Shown here piece by piece: positions 1 through 7,602 of a DNA stretch of 12,167 bases. The stretch is from the NCBI GenBank assembly GCA_003818595.1, contig RPQV01000048.1, positions 1 through 12,167 of the forward strand, written 5' to 3'. Below the pieces are notes generated by a model. That model ran no database searches, had not been told where the DNA came from, and saw nothing but the letters and a program-made list of their open reading frames with translations. Position 1 is the first letter of the stretch. Each line of letters opens with the position of its first letter. Source of the stretch: Calditrichota bacterium. Its GTDB lineage: Bacteria > Zhuqueibacterota > Zhuqueibacteria > Residuimicrobiales > Krinioviventaceae. A program made the translations under genes and the position numbers.

Positions 1-109
1 CCTTAATTGATCATTCTGCCGCTTTTGTAGGAAGATATTTACCCGCGAGCTTGTTCTCATGGTATGCTTTTTGAAACAGTGAATTAAAAGTACTTTGTGA
101 GAAATCATC
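1..109 (+). other. Upstream region, possible tail of a preceding gene
   Basis: No complete gene fits here. Reading from base 3 the frame is open for 23 codons to a TGA at 72-74 and could be the C-terminal end of a gene that begins left of the window; the peptide (ending in SLFSWYAF) is too short to identify. No convincing -35/-10 pair is visible: TATGCT at 63-68 resembles a -10 box but has no good -35 partner at 17 bp. Only a weak Shine-Dalgarno-like GTGAGAA precedes the ATG at 110. Confidence 0.2.
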
Positions 110-697
110 ATGTCCTCTCCGATTCGTTTGAGTATATCAGCTGTCTGTTTCATCTTGTTTGCTTTTCAATTGGTTTTTGCTCAAGACAGCACCCAGGTAT
201 CAGGTGTTTCCAAAAGCAGCCAATATCTATTGGGTGATGAGGAGCGCCTCGAAATGCTCGTCTACATCTGGGGCGAAGTTCGTAGTCCGGGAGAGTACAG
301 AATTCCCTTCAATACCAACGTGGTTGAACTTATTTCCATTGCGGGTGGACCAGTCAGGTCTGCAAAGCTCGACAATGTTCAAATCACCCGCCAGGCTTCT
401 CAATGGTCCGTGAATTCAGAAAAGATCGAGAACATCATCGAATCTGCTCAAGAACCGATGACTGAAGATATGTTGAAAAGAAGTTTGCAAACGGCTTCAC
501 GCAAAATTTTGTTTTATAACGTAGATAAATATTTGGGTGACGAGGATATGGTGATTCCTCCGCCGATTTTAAAGCCGGGTGATGTGGTGAATGTCTCAAC
601 CAATAATTGGTATTGGTGGCGTGAGATGATCAAAGTGTTACATGAAGTGGCCGTGATTGCAAGTGTCTATGCATGGTTTCTGCGATCTAAAATTTGA
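110..697 (+). CDS. SLBB-domain polysaccharide export-associated protein
   Basis: This 195-residue secreted protein probably takes part in exporting the polysaccharide made by the genes downstream. Residues 1-24 look like a signal peptide, with a hydrophobic core and likely cleavage after VFA at residue 24. Residues about 49-94 match an SLBB (soluble ligand-binding beta-grasp) domain: a start like VYIWGEVRSPGEY, then VVELISIAGGP. A second stretch ending in PPILKPGDVVNV (150-162) resembles the end of an SLBB-type repeat. Residues 173-192 are hydrophobic and may anchor the C terminus in a membrane. The Poly_export domain that precedes SLBB in Wza-type proteins is absent, so it is unlikely to be the export channel alone. 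It lies 9 bp before the Wzc-like kinase gene and is probably co-transcribed and functionally coupled with it. Domain call fairly sure; exact role inferred. Confidence 0.8.
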   Translation: MSSPIRLSISAVCFILFAFQLVFAQDSTQVSGVSKSSQYLLGDEERLEMLVYIWGEVRSPGEYRIPFNTNVVELISIAGGPVRSAKLDNVQITRQASQWSVNSEKIENIIESAQEPMTEDMLKRSLQTASRKILFYNVDKYLGDEDMVIPPPILKPGDVVNVSTNNWYWWREMIKVLHEVAVIASVYAWFLRSKI

Positions 698-700
698 GGA
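696..700 (+). promoter_or_regulatory. Ribosome binding site for the GTG start at 707
   Basis: GAGGA overlaps the TGA stop of the SLBB gene (695-697) and sits 6 nt before GTG at 707. It supports a GTG start and translational coupling of the two genes. Confidence 0.6.
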
Positions 701-706
701 TAACGG

Positions 707-3049
707 GTGAATTCATCGGAAAAAGAGCAGTCTCCTGTTCATACGTTGCTGGAAATCTTGTTTCGTCGGGGCTGGTATGTTTTGGTCTGCGTTGCCGCCA
801 TACTATTGCCGGTGATGTATTATAACGCTGCTGCGCCACGAATTTATCAGGCTACAACCACAATCATTTATGAAAATCCACGACCCCCTATTTCTACTGT
901 TGAACAACCTTATCGTTTTCCAGTAAAGGAATCCCTGCTCAATCAGATCCAGGAAATTAACAGTCGTTCGGTCGCGTTGGAAGTTGCCAAGGCGCTACCC
1001 GACTGGGCAAAAAGTAATTTCACATTGCCGGAAAATCGAGGCCCCCAATTTGATGAAACCGCATATCTGGCGGCGATCATTAAAAACAATATTGAATCCG
1101 CGCCTGTATCTGAATCAGATGTCATCCAAATCAAGGTGCGTGCGAAAAATGATCCTTATATGGCCATGACCATTGCCAATGCGCTTTGCGATGTGCTTCA
1201 GGAACGCAATTTGCGCATCCGACGCGAGGGCGTCAGCGATATGAGGGTGTTTATCGAAGAACAGCGGGAATCGTACAAAAAAAATTTGGATGTCGCCGAG
1301 GATGCCCTGCGCCGATTCAAAGTCGCCAACCGAGTCACTTCATTAGATAAAGAAGTCGAGGAAGAACTCCAGCTCGCCAAAAACATCGAGCTCCTGTATC
1401 AACAGGCCAAAAATGAGCGTGAACGGACAGAGCAGTATTTTCAGTCGATTGGAGAGCAAATCAATACCCAGCAGGCAAAGCTGGCGCCTTCGCTGGCCAA
1501 TGTGTCCAGCCAAATTGTGCAGCAATTGAAAACCCAACTGACTGACCTGCAGGATGATTATATCAAGCTGCAACTGCAGGGAGTTCCGGATAATAATTCA
1601 AAAATGCTGCAGATGAAAGATGATATGGAACGCGTGCGAGTGACTCTGGCTGAAGAGGCGCGTCGTTTTGCCGAAAACGAGCATATGATTGATCCAGTAT
1701 CGCAAATGTCTTCGCTCTACCAACAACAAATAGAATTGGATCTGAAATTGCAAATGCTGCGGACCCAGGAGAAATCACTCGCGTCATCTCTGGCGGAATA
1801 TGAACAATCTTTGCGCCATTTGCCTGAAAAAGAATTTGAATTGGCGCGTCTCACGCGGGAGCGCGATTTGGCCAATAATCTCTATATTATGCTTTCAGAA
1901 AAACGTGAAGAAGCCAGGATCAGCGAGGCCGAAAAAGTCGGCAATATGAGGATCATTGATCGGGCGCAGCTGCCCAAAAGACCGATTCTGCCCCGTAAAG
2001 AACTCAACCTCGCGATCGGCTTGATGTTGGGATTGACGGTGGGATTGGGTTTGGCGTTTTTCATGGAATCCCTGGACACCACCCTCAAAACACCGGAGGA
2101 AGTGGAACGGAAAACCGGTTTGACGATTTTGGGCTCTATCCCCAAAATTAAAAATCTATCGTCCGTGGATGAAGAAATGAATGGCGGCAGAGGAAATCCT
2201 CAAGTGTTGGTGACCCATTCGGAGCCCTCTTCGCCGGCATCGGAAGCCTATCGAACCCTGCGCACCAATCTGCAGTTTTCCAACTTGGCTCAAAAAACTC
2301 GGGCCATTATGCTTACGAGTTCCGGTCCGAGAGAAGGCAAGTCAACGACATCCGCTAATTTGGCGGTCGCCACTGCGCAAATGGGTTTACAGACTCTGTT
2401 GATCGATGCCGATCTCCGTCGTCCGACGCTGCATAAAATATTTAATATCAACCGTGAACCGGGACTGGCAGATATCCTGCTTCATCACAATGATTCCCTT
2501 CCCGGCGACAATGGCCGGAACGGTGATGAAAACGATTTGGATAATGATCTTGATGATCAGCATCCGTTGCGGCATACTTCATTGCGCGCGCGCAAAGCGG
2601 TGCAACAAATGGTTTCATTGGATCACTCACTCGCGGCTGCTGTTCATCACAGCCAAATCGAACATCTCGATGTATTGACCTGCGGTCTTCTGCCGCATAA
2701 TCCCTCTGAAATTCTGTCAAGCGAGACCATGCGCGATCTGCTGGCGCTGGCCAAACAAAAATATGAATTCGTGATTATCGATGCGCCGCCGATTATTGCC
2801 GTCACCGATGCTGCGGTTTTAGCGCCGCAAATGGATGCAGCCTTGATGGTGGTGGAATCTGCGCGAAACGACCGTGACATCATTCTCAAGGCCAAAGTAC
2901 TGCTGGAACGCGTGGGTGTCACTATGATTGGCGCGGTTTTGAATAATGTTCGCGAACGCAATCTATATGGAGATTATGATTATTATTATACCTATTACTC
3001 GGAAAAGGAGCGTAAGCGTAACACGAAATACAAAAAAAGTTCATACTAA
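707..3049 (+). CDS. Wzc-like chain-length regulator and BY-type tyrosine kinase
   Basis: This 780-residue inner-membrane protein is a polysaccharide co-polymerase fused to a bacterial tyrosine autokinase; the family controls chain length and export by cycles of autophosphorylation. Order: membrane helix about 22-39, Wzz domain, long periplasmic coiled coil about 180-400 with a GNVR-like end, proline-rich RAQLPKRPILPRKE (419-432), second membrane helix about 433-453, then the cytoplasmic kinase. Kinase motifs are intact: Walker A SGPREGKST (539-547), Walker A' LLIDADLRRP (564-573), Walker B FVIIDAPP (688-695). The C terminus has seven tyrosines between 754 and 764, plus Y775 and Y780, the usual autophosphorylation cluster. 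Odd: about 40 extra residues, partly very Asp/Asn-rich (597-618), between Walker A' and the IEHLDVLTCG strand. The GTG start is chosen for its Shine-Dalgarno. Family certain; the sugar it serves is unknown. Confidence 0.95.
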   Translation: MNSSEKEQSPVHTLLEILFRRGWYVLVCVAAILLPVMYYNAAAPRIYQATTTIIYENPRPPISTVEQPYRFPVKESLLNQIQEINSRSVALEVAKALPDWAKSNFTLPENRGPQFDETAYLAAIIKNNIESAPVSESDVIQIKVRAKNDPYMAMTIANALCDVLQERNLRIRREGVSDMRVFIEEQRESYKKNLDVAEDALRRFKVANRVTSLDKEVEEELQLAKNIELLYQQAKNERERTEQYFQSIGEQINTQQAKLAPSLANVSSQIVQQLKTQLTDLQDDYIKLQLQGVPDNNSKMLQMKDDMERVRVTLAEEARRFAENEHMIDPVSQMSSLYQQQIELDLKLQMLRTQEKSLASSLAEYEQSLRHLPEKEFELARLTRERDLANNLYIMLSEKREEARISEAEKVGNMRIIDRAQLPKRPILPRKELNLAIGLMLGLTVGLGLAFFMESLDTTLKTPEEVERKTGLTILGSIPKIKNLSSVDEEMNGGRGNPQVLVTHSEPSSPASEAYRTLRTNLQFSNLAQKTRAIMLTSSGPREGKSTTSANLAVATAQMGLQTLLIDADLRRPTLHKIFNINREPGLADILLHHNDSLPGDNGRNGDENDLDNDLDDQHPLRHTSLRARKAVQQMVSLDHSLAAAVHHSQIEHLDVLTCGLLPHNPSEILSSETMRDLLALAKQKYEFVIIDAPPIIAVTDAAVLAPQMDAALMVVESARNDRDIILKAKVLLERVGVTMIGAVLNNVRERNLYGDYDYYYTYYSEKERKRNTKYKKSSY

Positions 3050-3052
3050 CAT

Positions 3053-3156
3053 TGGCTTGATATTTGCCCAAAAATCCATGGCTGAAGCTGTTTGATGTTT
3101 GAACACGGTAAACATCAAGCCATTTTTATGCTGTGGATTTTATCTATATAAATCCA
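3053..3156 (+). promoter_or_regulatory. Intergenic region with competing inverted repeats
   Basis: The 143-bp gap between the kinase and phosphotransferase genes contains four overlapping inverted repeats. A: TGGCTTGAT 3053-3061 with ATCAAGCCA 3114-3122. B: TTGATGTTT 3092-3100 with AAACATCAA 3110-3118. C: AAAATCCA 3071-3078 with TGGATTTT 3134-3141. D: TGGATTT 3134-3140 with AAATCCA 3150-3156. A and B share a right arm, C and D share one arm, and C can enclose B, so the RNA could fold as B inside C or as A plus D. This arrangement suggests an attenuator or structured leader for the genes from 3193 on. It matches no riboswitch family I recognise. The pairings are seen; the regulatory role is inferred. 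Confidence 0.35.
3079..3127 (+). terminator. Possible rho-independent terminator or attenuator
   Basis: Stem TTGATGTTT (3092-3100) pairs perfectly with AAACATCAA (3110-3118) around a 9-nt loop. It may be extended by TGGC 3079-3082 with GCCA 3119-3122 across a one-sided bulge, and is followed directly by TTTTT (3123-3127). The stem is A/T-rich and the T run short, so termination may be partial and let some transcription into the assembly genes. Confidence 0.45.
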
Positions 3157-3192
3157 TTAACAACACATCTGCATGAATGGAAATGAAGTAAA

Positions 3193-4629
3193 ATGACCAA
3201 TATACGAAGAAAAGCGATTGATAATATCACCCGGGTGTTCGACGTTTTTGTCATGCTGATTACATTTACGTTTTCACTCTATTACCATTCGCCAATAGAA
3301 ATATCACGCAATTTAATCGGTTTCTTTTCGTACAAATTATCACTCATCAATATTATCTCACTCTTGTTGCTGGTTTGGGGATGGTTGTACCTCTTTACCA
3401 GTTTTGGTCTCTATCAGGCGCGACGGTTTTCCAACATCATCAAGGAGTGGTTTGATACCATCAAAGCCGTAACCGTTGGAGTTCTCCTGGTTGGCGCGGT
3501 CAGCGTTGCTTTCGGCCGTAATAATGTCAAACAAGAAGTGCTGTTAACCTTTTGGATTTTATGTGGATTAGCGACGATTGTAGAACGTTGGCTCTTTCGG
3601 CAATATGTTTTACATTTGCGCAGCAGCGGCCGCAATCTGCGCCATGTCATGTTCATCGGCAGCAATCCGCGCGCGATTGAACTGGCGCAAAAAGTGATGA
3701 GCCGTCGTGAGTTGGGCTATCGGTTGGTGGGCTTTGTCGATGACGAAATTCGTCATGATTTGCCGCGTGGTCCCAAAGCAAAGATCATCTGTACGCTTGA
3801 TAAATTACCTGATTTTCTCGAAAAGCATGTTGTTGACGAAGTGTATATCGTTCTGCCTGTGAACAAGTACTATGAAAAAATTCGTTATATTATAAAGTTG
3901 TGCCAGGATTTGGGCATCGTCTGTCGTGTACCGTCGAACTGGTTCGAAATCCAGACGCTTCACACAGCCGCATTTGATTTGGAAGATGAGCCCATATTGA
4001 CCGTTTACACCGGATCGCCACACCAATTGGAATATTTGTGGCTCAAACGCCTCATTGATATGGCCTTCTCCTCCATTTCGCTTTTGCTTTTTTCGCCCTT
4101 TATGGTGATCATTGCTTTATTCATCAAACTGACATCCCCAGGCCCTGTTTTTTTCAAACAGGAGAGGATTGGCTATAATCGCCGCAAATTCAATATGATC
4201 AAATTTCGAACCATGGTGCAGGACGCCGAGGCGATGCAGGCGGACCTTGAACATTTGAATGAAGCTGATGGTCCCGCTTTCAAAATCCAGGATGATCCGC
4301 GCATCACGAGAATCGGTAGAATTTTGCGTAAAACCAGTCTCGATGAGGTGCCGCAATTGATTAATGTACTCAAAGGTGATATGAGCTTGGTTGGCCCTCG
4401 TCCCTTGCCTGTGCGGGATGTGGAAGGCATCGAAAAAAGGTGGCAGAAGCGTCGATTCAGCATGCGGCCGGGGCTCACTTGCCTTTGGCAGATCGGCAGC
4501 CGAAATCAAATGCGCTTTGAAGAATGGATGAAATTGGATCTCGAATATATCGATTGTTGGTCGATTCAACTCGATTTGAAAATCATTGCGAAAACGATTC
4601 CGGTGATGCTTAGAGGAACGGGTCAGTAG
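3193..4629 (+). CDS. Undecaprenyl-phosphate sugar phosphotransferase (WbaP/CpsE type)
   Basis: This 478-residue membrane protein belongs to the polyprenyl-phosphate hexose-1-phosphate transferases, which start a repeat unit by moving a sugar-1-phosphate from a UDP-sugar to undecaprenyl phosphate on the cytoplasmic face. Four N-terminal hydrophobic segments (about 15-35, 48-73, 90-108, 117-133) are followed by a CoA-binding-like Rossmann region (about 146-240, with FIGSNPRA). Then comes the membrane-inserted helix 290-311 with the Ser-Pro kink (S301-P302) and the catalytic domain: FKQERIGYNRR (321-331), MIKFRTM (335-341), TSLDEVPQL with the Asp-Glu pair D384-E385, GDMSLVGPRP (395-404) and RPGLTCLWQIGSR (425-437). 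All key motifs are present. The length fits the large WbaP/WcaJ form. The first sugar (glucose or galactose in known members) cannot be read from the sequence. Confidence 0.95.
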   Translation: MTNIRRKAIDNITRVFDVFVMLITFTFSLYYHSPIEISRNLIGFFSYKLSLINIISLLLLVWGWLYLFTSFGLYQARRFSNIIKEWFDTIKAVTVGVLLVGAVSVAFGRNNVKQEVLLTFWILCGLATIVERWLFRQYVLHLRSSGRNLRHVMFIGSNPRAIELAQKVMSRRELGYRLVGFVDDEIRHDLPRGPKAKIICTLDKLPDFLEKHVVDEVYIVLPVNKYYEKIRYIIKLCQDLGIVCRVPSNWFEIQTLHTAAFDLEDEPILTVYTGSPHQLEYLWLKRLIDMAFSSISLLLFSPFMVIIALFIKLTSPGPVFFKQERIGYNRRKFNMIKFRTMVQDAEAMQADLEHLNEADGPAFKIQDDPRITRIGRILRKTSLDEVPQLINVLKGDMSLVGPRPLPVRDVEGIEKRWQKRRFSMRPGLTCLWQIGSRNQMRFEEWMKLDLEYIDCWSIQLDLKIIAKTIPVMLRGTGQ

Positions 4630-4663
4630 AGTTCCTTGTTCTTTCATTAAAGTGTGATCAATT

Positions 4664-5797
4664 ATGTTGGTTTCAGTCGTAATGCCGTGTCTGAACGAAC
4701 GGGAGACATTGGGTATTTGTATTAAAAAAGCTCAGGAAACTTTGGTACGCCTGCGTATTGAGGGAGAGGTTGTTGTTGCTGACAATGGCTCAGTAGATGG
4801 TTCTATCGAAATTGCCAACGCTGCGGGTGCTAAAGTTGTTGAAGAGACGCGCAAAGGTTATGGCAATGCCTATCGCGCCGGAATAGCGGCTGCTCAAGGG
4901 GAGTATATCATCATCGCTGATTCGGATGATTCCTATGATTTCACCGATTTGGGAAGATTTATCGAAAAACTGCAAAATGGATATGACTTGGTCATGGGTA
5001 CGCGCTTCAAGGGAGTCATTGAAAAAGGCGCCATGCCATGGCTTCATCGATATGTCGGCAATCCGCTCTTGACCGGCATCCTGAACCTTTTTTTCCATTC
5101 CGGCATCTCCGACGCTCATTGCGGAATGCGTGGTTTCACCAAAGAGGCTTATAAAAAAATGCAGCTGCAGACCATCGGGATGGAATTTGCTTCGGAAATG
5201 GTGATCAAGGCTGCATTGATTGGGCTCAAAATTACGGAAATTCCCATCACCCTCTACCCTGATGGACGCAGTGGGGCGCCGCATCTGCGTTCATTGCGCG
5301 ACGGCTGGCGTCATCTTCGCTTTATGTTGCTGCACAGCCCCACACACCTCTATCTGTGGCCGGGCTTTTTTTTATTCATCGTCGGTATGATCTCTATGAT
5401 TTTGCTTCTGCCGGGGCCTGTGCAGATTCTTGGCCATAGTGTTGATCTGCATATCATGGTATTGGGCAGTTTATCAGCGATATTGGGATATCAAACCATC
5501 TTGCTGGGCCTCTATGCCCGTATCTATGCGGTTACGCACAATTTTCTTCCCCAAGGAACCTTTCTCAAACGGATGTTCCATATTTTTAATCTTGAACGAG
5601 GTCTGGCTGTCGGCGCGATTATATTGGTTGTCGGCCTGACGCTCGGCATATTGATCTTCAGTCGTTGGGTTCAAAGTGAATATGGACCGTTCGATCAAGT
5701 TCGTCTCGCTCTATTCGCTTCCACGCTCATCATCATTGGTTCACAGACGATTTTTGCCTCCTTTTTCCTCAGCATGCTGGGGATTGAGCGCCGATAA
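4664..5797 (+). CDS. GT2 glycosyltransferase, DPM1/DPG-like, membrane-anchored
   Basis: This 377-residue protein has an N-terminal GT-A domain (1 to about 220) followed by four probable membrane helices (about 229-250, 263-289, 312-333, 346-372). The GT2 signature is clear: VSVVMPCLNERETL at the start, VVADNGSVDGS (37-47), KGYGNAYRAG (64-73), and the metal/nucleotide motif ADSDDSYD (85-92) with D86-x-D88. GMEFASEMV (172-180) and the basic segment before the first helix are typical of dolichyl/polyprenyl-phosphate sugar synthases. Such enzymes transfer a sugar from a nucleotide sugar to polyprenyl phosphate at the membrane; direct transfer to a lipid-linked oligosaccharide is the alternative. 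It starts 34 bp after the phosphotransferase stop with only a weak ribosome site. Its product could be the donor for the GT-C enzyme at 9802-11106. Family sure, substrate unknown. Confidence 0.88.
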   Translation: MLVSVVMPCLNERETLGICIKKAQETLVRLRIEGEVVVADNGSVDGSIEIANAAGAKVVEETRKGYGNAYRAGIAAAQGEYIIIADSDDSYDFTDLGRFIEKLQNGYDLVMGTRFKGVIEKGAMPWLHRYVGNPLLTGILNLFFHSGISDAHCGMRGFTKEAYKKMQLQTIGMEFASEMVIKAALIGLKITEIPITLYPDGRSGAPHLRSLRDGWRHLRFMLLHSPTHLYLWPGFFLFIVGMISMILLLPGPVQILGHSVDLHIMVLGSLSAILGYQTILLGLYARIYAVTHNFLPQGTFLKRMFHIFNLERGLAVGAIILVVGLTLGILIFSRWVQSEYGPFDQVRLALFASTLIIIGSQTIFASFFLSMLGIERR

Positions 5798-5817
5798 GAA
5801 TCGTCAGTTCATCAATC

Positions 5818-5824
5818 AAGGAGA
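5818..5824 (+). promoter_or_regulatory. Ribosome binding site of the carbamoyltransferase gene
   Basis: AAGGAGA is the strongest Shine-Dalgarno match in the window. It sits 11 nt before ATG 5836, slightly long spacing, and supports that start. Confidence 0.55.
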
Positions 5825-5835
5825 CTTGGCTTTCA

Positions 5836-7602
5836 ATGATCATCCTCGGTTTCAATGATATTGCCGGCACACATCACAACAGCAGCGTTGCTTTGGTTGA
5901 AGATGGACGCGTTGTTTTCGGAACTTCGGAGGAAAGATTTTCCCGCATCAAATATGACATGAATTTTCCTCTTCAGTCTCTCAAAGCGGCTTTGGCCTTT
6001 CGCGGCATCGCCTTGGCGGATGTTGATTATTTTGCGGTCGGATATCCGCCTTCTGCCTTTTATAATGATCTGTTCTGCCGTAAATTTACCGACTTGCCGC
6101 GTTCAATTTGGGGATTATTCGGCCATAACCTGACTGGAGTGCTCAAATACCTGGCGCCGAACGTGAGAAAAATGTTCAAGCCTTCACGCTTTATGAATGG
6201 GCTCGAAAAACTGGGCGTGCCCAGCGACAAGATATTTTTTCTCGATCATCATCTTTCCCACGCCTCGAGCGCCTATCGCTGCAGCGGATTCGATTCCTGT
6301 CTGACGATCAGCATGGATGGCTTTGGTCCCAATCAGTCCGGCCGCAATATTGCCGGTCAAATCTATCGCTGCCAAAATGGGGACATGGAACTGCTCGAAG
6401 AAATACCGTTGTACGCAACGGCGCTATGGTTCTCTGCGGTCACGGTTTGTCTCGGGCTGAAATACATGGATGGAGAAGGAAAAACCATGGGTCTGGCCGC
6501 GTACGGTGATCCGGCGCGTTGCTATGAACAGATGAAGCACCTGGTTTTCAAATATGATCAGGGAGAATGGTACGGATACCCTTATTGGGTCGATTATATC
6601 ATGGTTCCACGCGATACGGTGCTGATGAAGACCGTTTCCGGACGCCTGATCATGAAATTAATCGATCAATACGGCAAAGAACACGTGGCTGCCGCGGCTC
6701 AGCGGCTCCTTGAAGAACGGATTCTCGATTTCGTTCAGCAGCTCCATGCAAAATATCCGTTTAATAAAATCGCCCTTGCCGGCGGCACATTTTTAAATGT
6801 CAAAGTGAATAAACTCATCCGTGAATTGCCGTTTGTCGAGGATATATTTATCCATCCGCATGCCAGCGACGGCGGTACCGCTATTGGAGCGGCACTTGAA
6901 CTTTATCATCAGAAGACAGGTCAAGTCACGGTTTTTTCAATGAAGGACGCGGCGCTGGGGGTCGAATATTCAGATGAACAAATCGAAGCAGAGCTGAACA
7001 ATTTTTCCTCACAAATCGAATGGGAGAAATTGGATGGTAGCCTGCCGGAATATGTGGCTTTGGCGTTAATTGACGGAAAGGTTGTCGGATGGTTTCAGGG
7101 TCGCGAAGAATGGGGGCCGCGCGCGCTGGGGCGAAGAAGCGTCCTGGCAGATCCTCGTGATCCTTCGATCCGCGAAACGATCAACTCCAAGATGAAAAGC
7201 CGAGATTGGTTTATGCCTTTTGCTCCCAGTTGTCTCGAGGATAAAAGCAGCAGCCACTTTGAAAATTTTTGTCCGACACCTTTTATGACGCTTGCCTTTG
7301 ACGTTGTCAAAGGCAGGGAGCAGGATATAGTTTCGGCTATCCATATCGACAATACCGCACGCGTGCATAGCGTTCGACCGGATAATCTCAAATACTATCA
7401 GGTGATCGAACATTTTTACAAAAAGACAGGGGTACCAGTCATCCTCAATACCAGTTTCAATAAGCATGGCCTGCCGATCGTTCATCGACCGAGTGAAGCG
7501 GTCGAGCATCTTTTGTGGGGGTGTGTGCATGAATTGGCTATCGGCAGTTACATCGTGCGTAAGAAGGGTGAGAACGGTCATGAGCCGCCGCGCACAACCT
7601 AG
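5836..7602 (+). CDS. O-carbamoyltransferase, NodU/CmcH/TobZ family
   Basis: This 588-residue cytosolic enzyme belongs to the family that activates carbamoyl phosphate with ATP to carbamoyl-adenylate and transfers the carbamoyl group to a hydroxyl, usually on a sugar. The N-terminal part, an ASKHA/Kae1-like fold (about 1-355), shows ILGFNDIAGTHHNSSVALV, TSEERFSRIK (30-39), the likely metal-binding DHHLSHASSAY (137-147), SMDGFG (159-164), GEGKTMGLAAYGD (213-225), LAGGTFLNV (314-322) and ASDGGTAIGAAL (343-354). The C-terminal carbamoyltransferase domain shows GREEWGPRALGRRSVLADPR (422-441), DWFMPFAPS (457-465) and VPVILNTSFN (533-542). Length and motifs fit an intact enzyme. Its place among glycosyltransferase genes implies that one sugar of the polysaccharide is carbamoylated. 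Its last 23 bp overlap the next gene. Confidence 0.93.
   Translation: MIILGFNDIAGTHHNSSVALVEDGRVVFGTSEERFSRIKYDMNFPLQSLKAALAFRGIALADVDYFAVGYPPSAFYNDLFCRKFTDLPRSIWGLFGHNLTGVLKYLAPNVRKMFKPSRFMNGLEKLGVPSDKIFFLDHHLSHASSAYRCSGFDSCLTISMDGFGPNQSGRNIAGQIYRCQNGDMELLEEIPLYATALWFSAVTVCLGLKYMDGEGKTMGLAAYGDPARCYEQMKHLVFKYDQGEWYGYPYWVDYIMVPRDTVLMKTVSGRLIMKLIDQYGKEHVAAAAQRLLEERILDFVQQLHAKYPFNKIALAGGTFLNVKVNKLIRELPFVEDIFIHPHASDGGTAIGAALELYHQKTGQVTVFSMKDAALGVEYSDEQIEAELNNFSSQIEWEKLDGSLPEYVALALIDGKVVGWFQGREEWGPRALGRRSVLADPRDPSIRETINSKMKSRDWFMPFAPSCLEDKSSSHFENFCPTPFMTLAFDVVKGREQDIVSAIHIDNTARVHSVRPDNLKYYQVIEHFYKKTGVPVILNTSFNKHGLPIVHRPSEAVEHLLWGCVHELAIGSYIVRKKGENGHEPPRTT

Noticed and set aside
91..97. Bacteroidota-type -7 promoter element (TACTTTG)
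   Set aside because: It is one base short of TAnnTTTG, and the strong Shine-Dalgarno sites in the window argue against a Bacteroidota host.
2966..3049. Tyr/Lys-rich low-complexity end of the kinase read as a repeat or frameshift
   Set aside because: A tyrosine cluster at the C terminus is the normal autophosphorylation tail of BY-kinases.
3123..3192. Promoter with TATATA (3145-3150) as -10 box
   Set aside because: No acceptable -35 hexamer at 16-18 bp; the AT-rich tract is better explained by the hairpin arms.
4117..4647. 176-codon open frame on the minus strand
   Set aside because: It is antisense to the catalytic domain of the sugar phosphotransferase, whose motifs are unmistakable; no protein family seen.
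7466..7579. N-terminal extension of the GT4 gene to ATG 7466
   Set aside because: It would overlap the carbamoyltransferase gene by 137 bp, has no ribosome site, and the extra 38 residues do not look like GT4 sequence.
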